A stretch of 64,000 nucleotides of DNA from Neobacillus niacini. GTDB taxonomy: Bacteria; Bacillota; Bacilli; Bacillales; Cytobacillaceae. The stretch lies in NCBI RefSeq assembly GCF_030817595.1, contig NZ_JAUSZN010000001.1:3793001-3857000 (forward strand). Direction: 5' to 3'. The notes under the pieces were generated by a model, which was not told the DNA's origin, ran no database searches, and was given only the letters and a program-made list of their open reading frames with translations. The translations under genes and the position numbers were made by a program. Below, in pieces: positions 25,808 through 34,807 of this stretch; position 1 is the first letter of the stretch, and each line of letters begins with the position of its first letter.

Positions 25808-26476
25808 TTAATTACGGCATTTCGTTACAAGTTTTTTATCAATAATGGTAATAACAACTTCTGCCATTCCAACAAATAATCCATTATCCACCACACCAGG
25901 TATGAGGTTTAGATTTTTCTCTAATTCTTTTGGCTCCTTAATTTCTTGAAAATTGGTGTCCAAAATATAGTTTCCATTATCTGTGAGGAAAGGATTCCCC
26001 TGTTGCTTTCGTAATTCCGTTTTTCCGCCAAGATCCTGGATATGCTTTATTGTCACTTCAAATCCAAAAGGGACCACCTCTATTGGCAGTGGAAAGGTTC
26101 CTAATGTGTCGACATTTTTGTGAGAGTCTGCAATGACAATAAAAGTTTTAGCCGATGCAGCAATAATTTTCTCTCTTAAAAGGGCTCCGCCGCCGCCTTT
26201 AATGAGATTGAGGTCTGCATCGACTTCATCTGCTCCATCGACAGCTATATCAATTTGCTCTATTTCATGGAATGAAACAAGTGGGATTCCAAGCTCGTTT
26301 GCTAATGTTTCTGTTTTCTTAGAAGTAGGGACTCCTTTAATGCTTAGCCCTTGCTGGACTAGTTCGCCGAGTTTAGAAGTGAAATAATAAGCAGTTGACC
26401 CTGTACCCAGTCCGACTACCATCCCATCTTTCACGTACTCTATAGCTTTTTCTCCAATGACTTTTTTTTCATTCAA
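25808..26476 (-). CDS. rpiA: Ribose-5-phosphate isomerase A
   Basis: The 222-residue enzyme interconverts ribose 5-phosphate and ribulose 5-phosphate. Diagnostic motifs are GLGTGSTAYYF near 22, DGADEVDADLNLIKGGGGAL near 80 (catalytic Asp residues and the Gly-rich loop) and LREKI with the conserved Lys. I use the TTG at 26476, preceded by AAGGGGGA at 9 nt; the nine extra N-terminal residues of a longer reading do not belong to the family. Together with the fsa-type gene it forms a non-oxidative pentose phosphate pair. Confidence 0.93.
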   Translation of the reverse strand: MNEKKVIGEKAIEYVKDGMVVGLGTGSTAYYFTSKLGELVQQGLSIKGVPTSKKTETLANELGIPLVSFHEIEQIDIAVDGADEVDADLNLIKGGGGALLREKIIAASAKTFIVIADSHKNVDTLGTFPLPIEVVPFGFEVTIKHIQDLGGKTELRKQQGNPFLTDNGNYILDTNFQEIKEPKELEKNLNLIPGVVDNGLFVGMAEVVITIIDKKLVTKCRN

Positions 26477-26708
26477 TGGCTTTGTCCCCCTTCTTCGAAG
26501 CAAGATACTACATTGATAATTTGTCCTTTATTAATAAAATTCACTCCATCCAAAGCTGCATCGCGTGATATACTTTTCTTATTCTTTATCCCCTTCGAAA
26601 TGTTGTATATTTTCTTGATAAGGTGGAAAAGACTAAATCGCAATATCACTGAATCATAAGATTTTCTAATCGTTACGTTCCGAAAAACAATTACATGGAG
26701 AGATAAAG

Positions 26709-27149
26709 ATGAAAATTTATGTTGATGCTGATGCTTGTCCGGTAAAAGATATTATTATCTCTGAAGGTACCAATGCTGATATTCCTGTTATTCTTGTTAC
26801 TAGCTTTTCTCATTTTTCAAGTGCGGAACAACCATCTGGCGTCGAAACCATTTATGTTGACTCTGGAGCAGATGCTGCCGATTATCGGATTATGAAATTA
26901 GCAAAAAAGGGAGATATAATCGTTACGCAAGATTATGGACTGGCTTCGCTTGGCTTAGCAAAAGGGTGTACGGTTCTGCACCATACTGGGTATAGTTATA
27001 CAAATGAAAACATTGACCAATTATTACAAACACGATATTTGAGTGCGATGGCTCGAAAAGGCGGAAAACGCACAAAGGGGCCAAAACCATTTACAGCAGA
27101 AGATAGAGAGAAATTTAAGAGGCTTTTTAAAAGCGCGATCTCATCTTAA
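26709..27149 (+). CDS. YaiI/YqxD family (DUF188) protein
   Basis: The 146-residue protein begins [20 protein letters not shown] and carries [27 protein letters not shown] and [16 protein letters not shown], the conserved acidic residues of a PIN-like nuclease fold. The YaiI/YqxD family is widespread and uncharacterised. The C-terminus is basic ([13 protein letters not shown]). GGAGA precedes the ATG closely. It stands alone on the plus strand, diverging from rpiA. Confidence 0.9.
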   Translation: MKIYVDADACPVKDIIISEGTNADIPVILVTSFSHFSSAEQPSGVETIYVDSGADAADYRIMKLAKKGDIIVTQDYGLASLGLAKGCTVLHHTGYSYTNENIDQLLQTRYLSAMARKGGKRTKGPKPFTAEDREKFKRLFKSAISS

Positions 27150-27279
27150 AATTATACCTCCATATTTAAAGAAAACCCCAATAAAATAAAAAATACAAAG
27201 GATGCCAGCCTGACCAAACCAATGCTTCTTGCCCCCGTTTTTTCTTTCCTCGATCCCCTTGCATTTTTATTGGCCTTTC

Positions 27280-28500
27280 TTATTCTGCAGCCTCATCTCG
27301 ATATTGAGAGGGAGATCTTCCAGTTTCTTTTTTAAAGACTCTTGCAAAGTAGGAGGGATCTTCGTAACCTACCGTCCAGGCAATTTCCTCAACGGCTAGA
27401 TTCTCTGTTTTCAACAAATGTTTAGCTTGATTTATTCGTAACATTTGCTGGTAAGCAGTTAGGGTCATCTTTGTTTCTTCTTTAAATTTTCGGGCGAGAT
27501 GACTCGGATGGGTAGAAAGCTTTGCTGCCAACTCTTCTTTACTGATTTGCTTATTATAAAAACTGTGGATATACTCCATCACCTGTTGCGTTATGTATGT
27601 GTAATTACTTAATGAATTTGAGACAACTAAATCGCAATATTCCTCAATCATTCGATCTTCTAATTGCTGCAGTGTTTCTACTTGATTTGCATTTTCTATT
27701 TCATAAGCATATTTTTCTGAGATCCGATGAATCATGATGGCCGGTACTTGACTATTTCTCGCAGACGTACGCAGCAAGGTATTTAAGATTATGGCGACAT
27801 TTTTGAGTCGGCGTAACGGCTGGTTGGGAAAACGTTCTGAAAAAGAAAACAGCATATTTTTAGAATTGATGAGTGCCAACGCTGTATTTTTATCGCCACG
27901 TTCCACAGCATGCATAAAATTTTTTTCTGTCTTATACCTTAATTTAACAATTTCTGCCTCTTCATCAACGTGAAGGTGGTCCTCCTGAACAACAGAACCG
28001 CTGATCTTATTAGCTAAAATAACGAATGGGGCCAATTCCTGCTCCATCATGTTTGTAAACTGCTGAAGGACACTTCCATAACTGCTTGCCTGGTCAACAG
28101 TTAGTACATAGATTTTATCTGCTATCAGCCTTAAATCTTCACCTTGTGCACTAGAGAGACGATATTCATTTGATAAACGGTATAGACTCGGTGTCTTATC
28201 AAGATAAGGGCCAATAATAACGGTATAGGCTTCCTCTTTTTGGCTGAAGGAATATCCAAAATAGTGCAGGTCCCATTCGTTTATATAGGAATATAGCTGC
28301 CCTCGTTGCTCCATATTGTCATATAAAAATAAAACATCTCTCTCCCCTGGACCAGGCATGAATGCTGGGATCGAAATCATTTCATGATAATAAACAAACT
28401 CCCGATTTTGATTCAATACATATGTATTTAAATTGGTTATATGTTGCAGTTTCATTGCCGTTGAGACGATTTTTAATTGTTCCAGCGCGACTTCCTCCAA
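27280..28500 (-). CDS. AraC family transcriptional regulator with large N-terminal sensor region
   Basis: The 406-residue protein has an AraC DNA-binding domain at the C-terminus (about 300-400: SKEELAAKLSTHPSHLARKF and VGYEDPSYFARVFKKETGRS). The N-terminal 290 residues are not a known sensor to me, though YHEMI and ISKENM-like segments recall YesN-type output regulators. The start is unclear: TTG 28500 overlaps the only good ribosome binding site (TTGGAGG), and a CTG five codons later sits 8 nt behind it. It is divergent from the PTS-like permease and probably controls it. Confidence 0.8.
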   Translation of the reverse strand: MEEVALEQLKIVSTAMKLQHITNLNTYVLNQNREFVYYHEMISIPAFMPGPGERDVLFLYDNMEQRGQLYSYINEWDLHYFGYSFSQKEEAYTVIIGPYLDKTPSLYRLSNEYRLSSAQGEDLRLIADKIYVLTVDQASSYGSVLQQFTNMMEQELAPFVILANKISGSVVQEDHLHVDEEAEIVKLRYKTEKNFMHAVERGDKNTALALINSKNMLFSFSERFPNQPLRRLKNVAIILNTLLRTSARNSQVPAIMIHRISEKYAYEIENANQVETLQQLEDRMIEEYCDLVVSNSLSNYTYITQQVMEYIHSFYNKQISKEELAAKLSTHPSHLARKFKEETKMTLTAYQQMLRINQAKHLLKTENLAVEEIAWTVGYEDPSYFARVFKKETGRSPSQYRDEAAE

Positions 28501-28702
28501 ATGGACTGTTGCAAAAAAACTTTCTGTCCGGATATTATCAAATGAATCCTACTGATAAATTTTTGTATTCATTATACTAATAGTGCAAGACCGGTTCAAT
28601 TCACACAGTGAAAATGAAAGCGGTAAAAAGTTTTTTTAAAGTTGAAAATTAATTTAGGAAACGAAAGTAAAAGATATAAGATATGGGAGTGTGAAAACAA
28701 CT

Positions 28703-30298
28703 ATGAGCCATCAAAAACAAAATCATCCTGATCCATCATCTAAAGAAACGATATTAGCCAAAGTATTAGGCATCATCTCAGGAAGTTTTGCCCCAATTAT
28801 CGGCGTTCTCGCCGGTGCTGGACTCTTAAAGGCAATGTTATCAGTTTTAACCACAATCGGCTGGCTGTCAAATGAAAGCGGTGCCTATATCATTTTATCA
28901 GCAGCAGGAGATGCTATTTTTCATTTTCTTCCATTGTTTCTCGGGATATCTATTGCGCTTAAACTAGGTGCCAACGGATATGTTGGCGGTGTTATTGGCG
29001 CCTCTTTGCTGACTCCTGAAATTATGCACCTTATAGAAAACGATGTGAAGACAATCGACTTTTTTGGCCTTCCTGTCTTATTAGCAGATTATTCTTCTAC
29101 TGTTTTTCCAATCTTTATTGCCATGTTTGTTTATGCAGGACTTGATAGGTTATTAAAGAAAGTCATTTATAAAGATATCCAAATGTTTATCAACCCTATG
29201 ATATCACTAATCATTCTCGTTCCATTAACCATGCTTGTGTTTGGTCCTATCGGGACACTTCTCGGAGAAGGATTAGGTTCGGTGATTAGTTTCCTAAGTG
29301 ACAAAAGCGGTCTTTTAGCAGGGGCAGTATTAGGTGCTTCATGGACGTTCTTAACCATTATGGGATTGCATTGGACAATTATTCCATTAGCTATTGTTAA
29401 TCTCGCAACTGGTCCAGACCCTATTATTGCTATGGCAGCTGCAGCTCCTTTTGCCCAAGTTGGAATAGGCATTGCAGTTTTCCTGAAGACACGTGATAAA
29501 GATTTGAAGGCTTTAGCAGCAAGTGGAATCGTACCTGGTGCTTTAGCTGGTACAACCGAAGCAATTAATTATGGAATCATCCTTCGTTATCGAAAAACCA
29601 TGATATATGTGATCATTGCTGCCGCAATAGGCGGGGCATTTAATGGAAGCGTCGGAGTTGTAATGAATGATTTTGTCCTTCCAAGTGTACTTTCCATTCC
29701 TGCGTTTACACCAGTTTGGGAATATTTAATTGGAATTGGCGCTGCTTTTGTCATCGGATTCCTTTTGACGTACCTCCTTGGATATGAAAGCAAACATTCA
29801 GAAGTAGATGATGGTTTTACTCAAAATATTTTTGGTATACCCTCATCAGAAACGATCAAGAGTCCATTACGGGGTAGGGTTGTTCCATTAAGTGCTATTA
29901 ACGCCCCATTATTTGCAACCGAAACGGTAGGTAAAGGAATTGCGATTGAACCAGAAGCTGGCAGGATTTATTCACCTGTTGATGGAGTGATTACGACCCA
30001 ATTTCCTACTGGACATGCTGTTGGCATAACGTCTGAAAATGGTGCTGAGGTATTAATTTATATTGGGCTTGATACAGTGAAGCTGAAAGGAAAATACTTT
30101 ACACCACATTTAAAACAAGGTGATCACGTCAAGCAAGGCGACCTGCTGATTGAATTTGAATTAGACCAAATAAAAACCGAGGGATTTGAAACAACTACAT
30201 TGGTGGTTATTACAAATACCAATCAATATATTGACGTTAAAGCCACTACTAGTGAAACCGTGGAACAAAATGATCAGTTGTTGAAATTAACAGTTTAA
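28703..30298 (+). CDS. PTS-like permease: EIIC and EIIA(Glc-type) domains, no EIIB, altered phospho-site
   Basis: The 531-residue protein resembles beta-glucoside PTS permeases (EIIB-C-A) but begins directly with EIIC (about residues 10-365: GIISGSFAPIIGVLAGAGLL, then GTTEAINYGIILRYRK). An EIIA(Glc)-like domain follows (about 390-525). In EIIA the first catalytic His is kept (His438 in TGHAVGIT), but the phosphorylated His, 15 residues later in VHFGIDTV/LIHIGIDTV, is Tyr453 (LIYIGLDTV, codon TAT at 30059-30061). With no EIIB and no phospho-His, it may not run group translocation alone. ATG 28703 follows GGGAG by 13 nt; GTG 28691 is the alternative. The divergent AraC gene is its likely regulator. 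Confidence 0.85.
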   Translation: MSHQKQNHPDPSSKETILAKVLGIISGSFAPIIGVLAGAGLLKAMLSVLTTIGWLSNESGAYIILSAAGDAIFHFLPLFLGISIALKLGANGYVGGVIGASLLTPEIMHLIENDVKTIDFFGLPVLLADYSSTVFPIFIAMFVYAGLDRLLKKVIYKDIQMFINPMISLIILVPLTMLVFGPIGTLLGEGLGSVISFLSDKSGLLAGAVLGASWTFLTIMGLHWTIIPLAIVNLATGPDPIIAMAAAAPFAQVGIGIAVFLKTRDKDLKALAASGIVPGALAGTTEAINYGIILRYRKTMIYVIIAAAIGGAFNGSVGVVMNDFVLPSVLSIPAFTPVWEYLIGIGAAFVIGFLLTYLLGYESKHSEVDDGFTQNIFGIPSSETIKSPLRGRVVPLSAINAPLFATETVGKGIAIEPEAGRIYSPVDGVITTQFPTGHAVGITSENGAEVLIYIGLDTVKLKGKYFTPHLKQGDHVKQGDLLIEFELDQIKTEGFETTTLVVITNTNQYIDVKATTSETVEQNDQLLKLTV

Positions 30299-30306
30299 CA
30301 TTTTGT

Positions 30307-30339
30307 AAAGGGTTGGTTCCCGTTGGCCCAACCCTTTTT
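30307..30339 (+). terminator. Terminator of the PTS-like gene
   Basis: AAAGGGTTGG pairs with CCAACCCTTT around an 11-nt loop and is followed by TT, 9 bp after the stop codon. Confidence 0.85.
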
Positions 30340-30397
30340 GATTCGTTTTAAATTTACTGATATATCTTTTATATAAATCTTGGTTCTACGGACAGAT

Positions 30398-30781
30398 TCA
30401 TTTCGTTGGACTTACTATATCCTTGTTCCTGCGATTTTTCACTTCTGCCATTTTAGCGTAGAAACTTTCTTCGACGTCAATCTCAAAGTAATTATAGAAT
30501 TTCAGCATATACGCGAGACAGTCTGACAATTCCTTACCGATATCTTCTTTAATCTGTTTTTTTGCTAACTCAAATGCCTGTTCTTCGACCATCCCATTTT
30601 CAACATAGGAAGCAGTAAGATTAAAGGCCTTTCGGAGCTCTTCCGCTACCTCCGCTACCTCCGTCGTCAACAGCATATAGTTATTTAAAAGAGAGTCCCT
30701 ACTCTTAGCATAACTCTCCTCAGATATTTCCCATCCCATTTCTTTTTGATACTGATTTGCAAAGATTTGTATGGCTTTCAT
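30398..30781 (-). CDS. MazG-like nucleotide pyrophosphohydrolase-fold protein
   Basis: The 127-residue protein is all alpha with the EXXE...EXXD metal motif of the MazG/dUTPase superfamily: LLTTEVAEVAEELRKAF (about 35-51) and DIGKELSDCLAYMLKF (about 80-95). Such proteins hydrolyse non-canonical NTPs; the substrate is not known here. GGAAGGG lies 6 nt before the ATG at 30781, so six codons of a longer reading are dropped. A cluster of palindromic repeats starts 35 bp upstream of its start codon. Confidence 0.85.
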   Translation of the reverse strand: MKAIQIFANQYQKEMGWEISEESYAKSRDSLLNNYMLLTTEVAEVAEELRKAFNLTASYVENGMVEEQAFELAKKQIKEDIGKELSDCLAYMLKFYNYFEIDVEESFYAKMAEVKNRRNKDIVSPTK

Positions 30782-30815
30782 TTTAGTCCCTTCCGTCATT
30801 TGACTGCGAAATTTT

Positions 30816-30922
30816 CAATCAAACGTTTGATTAGTTTTCAAGACCTTATGTACCAAGGCTTCTGACCTGTTAATCAAACGTTTGATTAGTTTACCACTCG
30901 ATTTAATTAAACGTTTGATTAG
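30816..30922. repeat. Palindrome cluster A (three copies)
   Basis: Three copies of AATCAAACGTTTGATTAG are centred at 30824.5, 30879.5 and 30912.5 (the last with one change, AATTAAACG). The first spacer contains GTACCAAGG, shared with the spacers of clusters B and C. It lies upstream of the MazG-like gene. Confidence 0.9.
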
Positions 30923-31081
30923 CTAGTTTCAACTCATCTACTACTTTTACTAAGTGGTTTGTTACGAAAATATGGAGTGTATAAATAGAGTTGCAACAAG
31001 GCAATATAATGGCCAATTCAATCTTACCAAAACTAATTGACTTTATCATTGAGAGGGATGGTAATTGTTTAGGAACTTAAA

Positions 31082-31113
31082 TTGGGGGGCCTGAGGAATC
31101 TTCAGCCCCCTCT
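31082..31113. other. GC-rich inverted repeat in a 450-bp gap
   Basis: GGGGGC...GCCCCC with an inner CTGA/TCAG forms a stable hairpin without a good T-run. It may close transcription of the DUF3231 gene at 31235. The rest of 30923-31234 shows nothing else. Confidence 0.5.
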
Positions 31114-31234
31114 TAATTTAACCTTTTAAATTACCAACAAGTGTGGGGATGGATTTTACCTGATCCTAATATTCATTTTTCGGACGTTCTCATGAATTAG
31201 AATTTAAGAATACATCATGGTTTTGAAGCTTAAT

Positions 31235-32254
31235 TTATCTCTCTGCTGCATATGGCGGTTGTTCCATCCAGCCATTTTCAATCATGAGTTTAGCTGCCTC
31301 TTCACAGAATAAAGAGATTTTCGCAAACGATCTTGTATAGACTAACCCAACATCATGTCTTCCATTTACAGCCACTGAATTTCCAAATGCCCTTAACTTC
31401 ATGGAAAACATATCTGCCTTATGAAATAACATGATCTTATCTGAAAACGGAGAAAACGTTGAGTTGGTTACTAAATGGTCTAAAAGAGATGGAGAAGGCA
31501 AATTTTCATCGTGTAGTTTTTGCATGTAACGTTCTAAATTTGTTTGTGTAAGGTCTCTCCCTCTTTCAAACAATTGCCGAACTTGTTCATCTTTTGCTAC
31601 TTGGGCGAATGCCATAATGAGTGCTTTACTCGTTACATTGTTCTCAATATTATCGTAAAAATGAGTAATTTCCAAAGCATGTAAAGGTCGTACATGGCCG
31701 AAGAAACCATTTAAAAAATCCTTATGGATAAACTCAACTTTATCTGGAATTGGAATAAGAGGCGGTTTTATGATAAACCCTTTATGCATTAAGATTGCTT
31801 TGATTTGGTCCATTAAATCCATAGTGGACTCCAAACAATATCTAAAAAAATCTTTTACATCTTTCCTGAAAACAAGCGGGTATCCTACGTTATAGATACT
31901 CATTCCTGCTTTTGCTGTATATTTTAAGTAATGAACATAAAACTGATCTTCGAATAAACGAGGTGCACCTGGGTTTACATCTTCCTCTTCAGAAAAGCCC
32001 CTAGGTATAGGGAAATTTTCTTTCTTAAAGATTTCTTCTGTTGTCTTCATGAAATCCACGCTTAAATTGTACGCATTTTCTACTAAGATTTTTATATCCT
32101 CATCTTCAACATGTTGAAGATAATAAGATAAGATGCATCTCGCCATACTGTTTCCCATATAGGTTGCCCAAAGTTTTGCCATTTCTGCTGATGTTAATCT
32201 TTCCGTAATGTCTGTTTTTGGTGTACTTAGATTAATCGGTTTTAGTGCAATCAT
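31235..32254 (-). CDS. DUF3231 family protein
   Basis: The 339-residue helical protein has two repeats of a ferritin-like unit, each with EMAKLWATYMGNSMARCILS-type or ALIMAFAQVAKDEQVRQLFE-type helices. The tail AKLMIENGWMEQPPYAAER is characteristic of DUF3231 proteins, found almost only in Bacillales and often in several copies. Function unknown. AAGGGG lies 6 nt before the ATG. It is monocistronic. A partial relative lies at the left edge of the window. Confidence 0.82.
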   Translation of the reverse strand: MIALKPINLSTPKTDITERLTSAEMAKLWATYMGNSMARCILSYYLQHVEDEDIKILVENAYNLSVDFMKTTEEIFKKENFPIPRGFSEEEDVNPGAPRLFEDQFYVHYLKYTAKAGMSIYNVGYPLVFRKDVKDFFRYCLESTMDLMDQIKAILMHKGFIIKPPLIPIPDKVEFIHKDFLNGFFGHVRPLHALEITHFYDNIENNVTSKALIMAFAQVAKDEQVRQLFERGRDLTQTNLERYMQKLHDENLPSPSLLDHLVTNSTFSPFSDKIMLFHKADMFSMKLRAFGNSVAVNGRHDVGLVYTRSFAKISLFCEEAAKLMIENGWMEQPPYAAER

Positions 32255-32425
32255 GTTAACCCCTTGTATTGATTTTTTCGATAGTATTTAACTTAATGTG
32301 AAATCATATACAGAATAAACATTTAATTGCTTCAAAACCAACGAAAATGCGAATACAGGAAGCAAAGTGATCGTCGAAAACCTATCATTATTTTACTAAC
32401 CTCATGCTTGTGAGTGAAAAAGAAA

Positions 32426-32453
32426 AGGACAGGAGTAATTTTACTCTTGTCCT
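32426..32453 (-). terminator. Terminator of the copC-ycnI operon
   Basis: AGGACAAGAGTAA and TTACTCCTGTCCT (minus strand) make a 13-bp stem with one mismatch, followed by TTTTCTTTTTC, 17 bp after the YcnI stop codon. Confidence 0.85.
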
Positions 32454-32469
32454 CTCACCTATATAATCA

Positions 32470-33117
32470 TCATCGTCTTTTTAAAGAAATACCTAATGAT
32501 ACCAACGCTGCAATTAGTGCAGCAATCGATACATAAAGTGGAGCATTGGATGAATTAGATGATTCTTTTACTGCCTCTTTATTCGCTTGTTCTGTTGGTG
32601 TTTCATCTTTTGACTCCGTTGTTTCATGGTGATCATCAGAGGCATCAGCTGGTTTTGGATTAACGGTGGTCACTGAGGCTGGCTTTTCTGAATCTGGTGC
32701 CCCAATCCACTCAACCACACTTCCGTCCTGGTAGGTTTGGTATGCTTTGAAAGCAATTTCAGTGGCGTCGTCTGCTACTTTTCCTTGCATATTAAAAAGT
32801 CCGAACTCTGTTGATGTTAATCCTTGGTTTTCTGCTGTCCATGTGACACTGGTAATCGTACCAGAAGAATCTTTTTCCACTTCATATTTCCAGCCTGGCT
32901 TTGGTTCAAATCGACTAATCGTAACTTCTGCCGGAAATTCCACTTTCACCTGTGTAGTAGGTACTGTTTCATTTTCGGATGGTACCCTTACAGTAAACAT
33001 CTCATAGCTGCCCTGTATGGTTTCCTTCGGCAGGACCGTTACATGTGCACTAGCGATTCCAGTAAAAAGTGAAAATGCTGCAAGCATTACTACAAATATG
33101 GCCATCATCTTTTTCAT
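32470..33117 (-). CDS. ycnI: YcnI family copper-associated membrane protein
   Basis: The 215-residue protein has a signal peptide ending in ASA and a mature N-terminus HVTVLPKETIQG, whose first His binds copper in YcnI. The DUF1775 domain follows (FEPKPGWKYEVEKD, TSTEFGLFNMQGKV), then an Asp/Glu/Lys-rich linker and a C-terminal membrane segment (PLYVSIAALIAALVSLGIS). The start is ATG 33117, although a TTG eight codons upstream lies beside the GAGGGG site. It follows the CopC gene by 43 bp as one operon, as in the B. subtilis ycn copper genes, without the YcnJ importer fusion. Confidence 0.88.
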   Translation of the reverse strand: MKKMMAIFVVMLAAFSLFTGIASAHVTVLPKETIQGSYEMFTVRVPSENETVPTTQVKVEFPAEVTISRFEPKPGWKYEVEKDSSGTITSVTWTAENQGLTSTEFGLFNMQGKVADDATEIAFKAYQTYQDGSVVEWIGAPDSEKPASVTTVNPKPADASDDHHETTESKDETPTEQANKEAVKESSNSSNAPLYVSIAALIAALVSLGISLKRR

Positions 33118-33160
33118 TAATAAAAATCTTCCCCTCGACAAAGATATAAGAATTTAATGT

Positions 33161-33742
33161 TTAACGTTTTTTCTTTCCTGTGAACAATAGAAGTACAATT
33201 CCAAAGATCACGACCAAACTAACTGCTATTATGACTAGCACAGTGGAAGAAGTATTTTTATCAGCTTGTTCACCTGTGTCACTTGCGTTATTTTGTTCTA
33301 CACTATTTTGTTCCGTTTGATTGGATTGACTATTTTGATCTTGCGTATCTTGGTTTTCCTCAGGAGTTGCAGGATTTGTTTCTGATTGATTTTGGTCCGT
33401 CTGGACACTAAAATTTATCTCGCCATTTATGGGATGACCATCTTCACCAATAATCTTCCAAAGGATGGTGTAGGTGCCGTTATCCAAAGGATTGGAAATT
33501 CTTCCAATCAATTGCTTATTTTCAACCTTAATCTCTTCTAATGCTACATTCTTTCCGTTCTTCACCAATTCCATTGTGCTTAACTCTTCGATAGTTGAAG
33601 CGAAATCAAGGGTGATTTGTTCTAGATTCTCCGTTACAACTTGTCCTTCGGCTGGATTAGATGAAGTAAGACTTGTGTGTGCACTAACCACTGACGGCAT
33701 AATCATTAAAAAGCAAAACATAACGATCATTAACTTTTTCAA
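33161..33742 (-). CDS. CopC-domain copper-binding protein
   Basis: The 193-residue protein starts with TTG at 33742 (AAAGGAG upstream). A signal peptide ends at VSA, and the mature chain begins HTSLTSSNPAEGQ, the N-terminal His copper site of CopC. A second conserved site is GEDGHPINGEINF near 105. A Gln/Asn-rich linker and a C-terminal membrane helix (VLVIIAVSLVVIFGIVLLLF) with basic tail follow. It lacks the CopD permease that is fused to CopC in YcnJ. It is cotranscribed with ycnI and divergent from a two-component system that may sense copper or envelope state. Confidence 0.88.
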   Translation of the reverse strand: MKKLMIVMFCFLMIMPSVVSAHTSLTSSNPAEGQVVTENLEQITLDFASTIEELSTMELVKNGKNVALEEIKVENKQLIGRISNPLDNGTYTILWKIIGEDGHPINGEINFSVQTDQNQSETNPATPEENQDTQDQNSQSNQTEQNSVEQNNASDTGEQADKNTSSTVLVIIAVSLVVIFGIVLLLFTGKKKR

Positions 33743-34009
33743 AATATAGCTCCTTTCCTCATTTCTCTTTTGCTCATACTATATTCAGGATTATCTCCAG
33801 CTAGTACAAATGTCCCAATATTGCAGAAAGCCAATCTTATCAAAATTAATGTAAGTAAGAGAAATGTTCAATAAGTTTTTCTGATGTAACATCAGTGTAA
33901 AACCTCTACTATCCATAGTAAATAGCTCAACAGGGCTATCAGTATCCTATATGTTTTTTGGTTATTATCATTTATAGTAATTAAATAGTGTTTGAAGGAG
34001 AGGTTTTAA

Positions 34010-34807
34010 TTGTCCTATCGTTTAATACAGATGCTTACCGTCGTTTTACCGACAATTTTAATCGGAGGTTTTGAATTCTTTCGCCACGGTTTTCTTCTTG
34101 GACACTTGTCGATGGAGACCGGTAATGTCCTTATTACCATTCTAACGTTTATTCTTTCCCTTCTGTTTTCATCCTGGATCTTCCACATTATAAAAATTAA
34201 GAATGACCAATTGGCGGAGGAACAGGCAAAACGAGCTGTTTATGAAGAACGAGAGAGACTAGCACGAGAACTTCATGATGGGATTGCCCAATCCCTTTTC
34301 TTTCTCAATGTTAAGCTCAAGCAAGGAGATCTGGCGGCTGCCTCAAGTGCAGTTTCCACGATTGATCACCATGTTCGACAGGCGATTTTTAACCTGAGGT
34401 CTGCACCAGAAGAGGATGGATCACTTAATTCCAGAGTCACCAAGTGGATATCTGAGTGGAGTTCATTCACAGGTATCGATGTGGAGATTGATTTCGAAAC
34501 ACAAAATGATTTGTTTACAGTAAAGGAAGAAGTCCAAATCTTTGCAATTATCCAAGAAGCATTTGCGAACATCCGCAAACATTCCGGATCTACACAAGCA
34601 CAAATTGACTTCAAGGGAACTAAAGAACAGTGGCAATTCAGGATTTGGGATAATGGCCGCGGAATTGATATCAATTCGTTATCGGAAAGGAAATATGGAA
34701 TATCCATGATGCGGGAACGTGCAAGACAAGTTAATGCAGGATTTCAAATACATAAAAGTGTGCTGGGAGGAACAGAAATTATCATAACAAAGGAGATGCA
34801 GAAATGA
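34010..34807 (+). CDS. Sensor histidine kinase, HisKA_3 (NarX/LiaS) type
   Basis: The 265-residue kinase has two N-terminal membrane helices (about 5-25 and 40-62) with almost no outer loop, so it senses within the membrane or cytoplasm. The dimerisation/phosphoacceptor motif ERERLARELHDGIAQSLFF (His at about residue 88) and a short HATPase domain (IIQEAFANIRKHSGSTQAQI, IWDNGRGID) follow. TTG 34010 is the start with AAGGAGAGG upstream. The stop overlaps the response regulator start (ATGA). It is divergent from copC-ycnI. Confidence 0.92.
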   Translation: MSYRLIQMLTVVLPTILIGGFEFFRHGFLLGHLSMETGNVLITILTFILSLLFSSWIFHIIKIKNDQLAEEQAKRAVYEERERLARELHDGIAQSLFFLNVKLKQGDLAAASSAVSTIDHHVRQAIFNLRSAPEEDGSLNSRVTKWISEWSSFTGIDVEIDFETQNDLFTVKEEVQIFAIIQEAFANIRKHSGSTQAQIDFKGTKEQWQFRIWDNGRGIDINSLSERKYGISMMRERARQVNAGFQIHKSVLGGTEIIITKEMQK

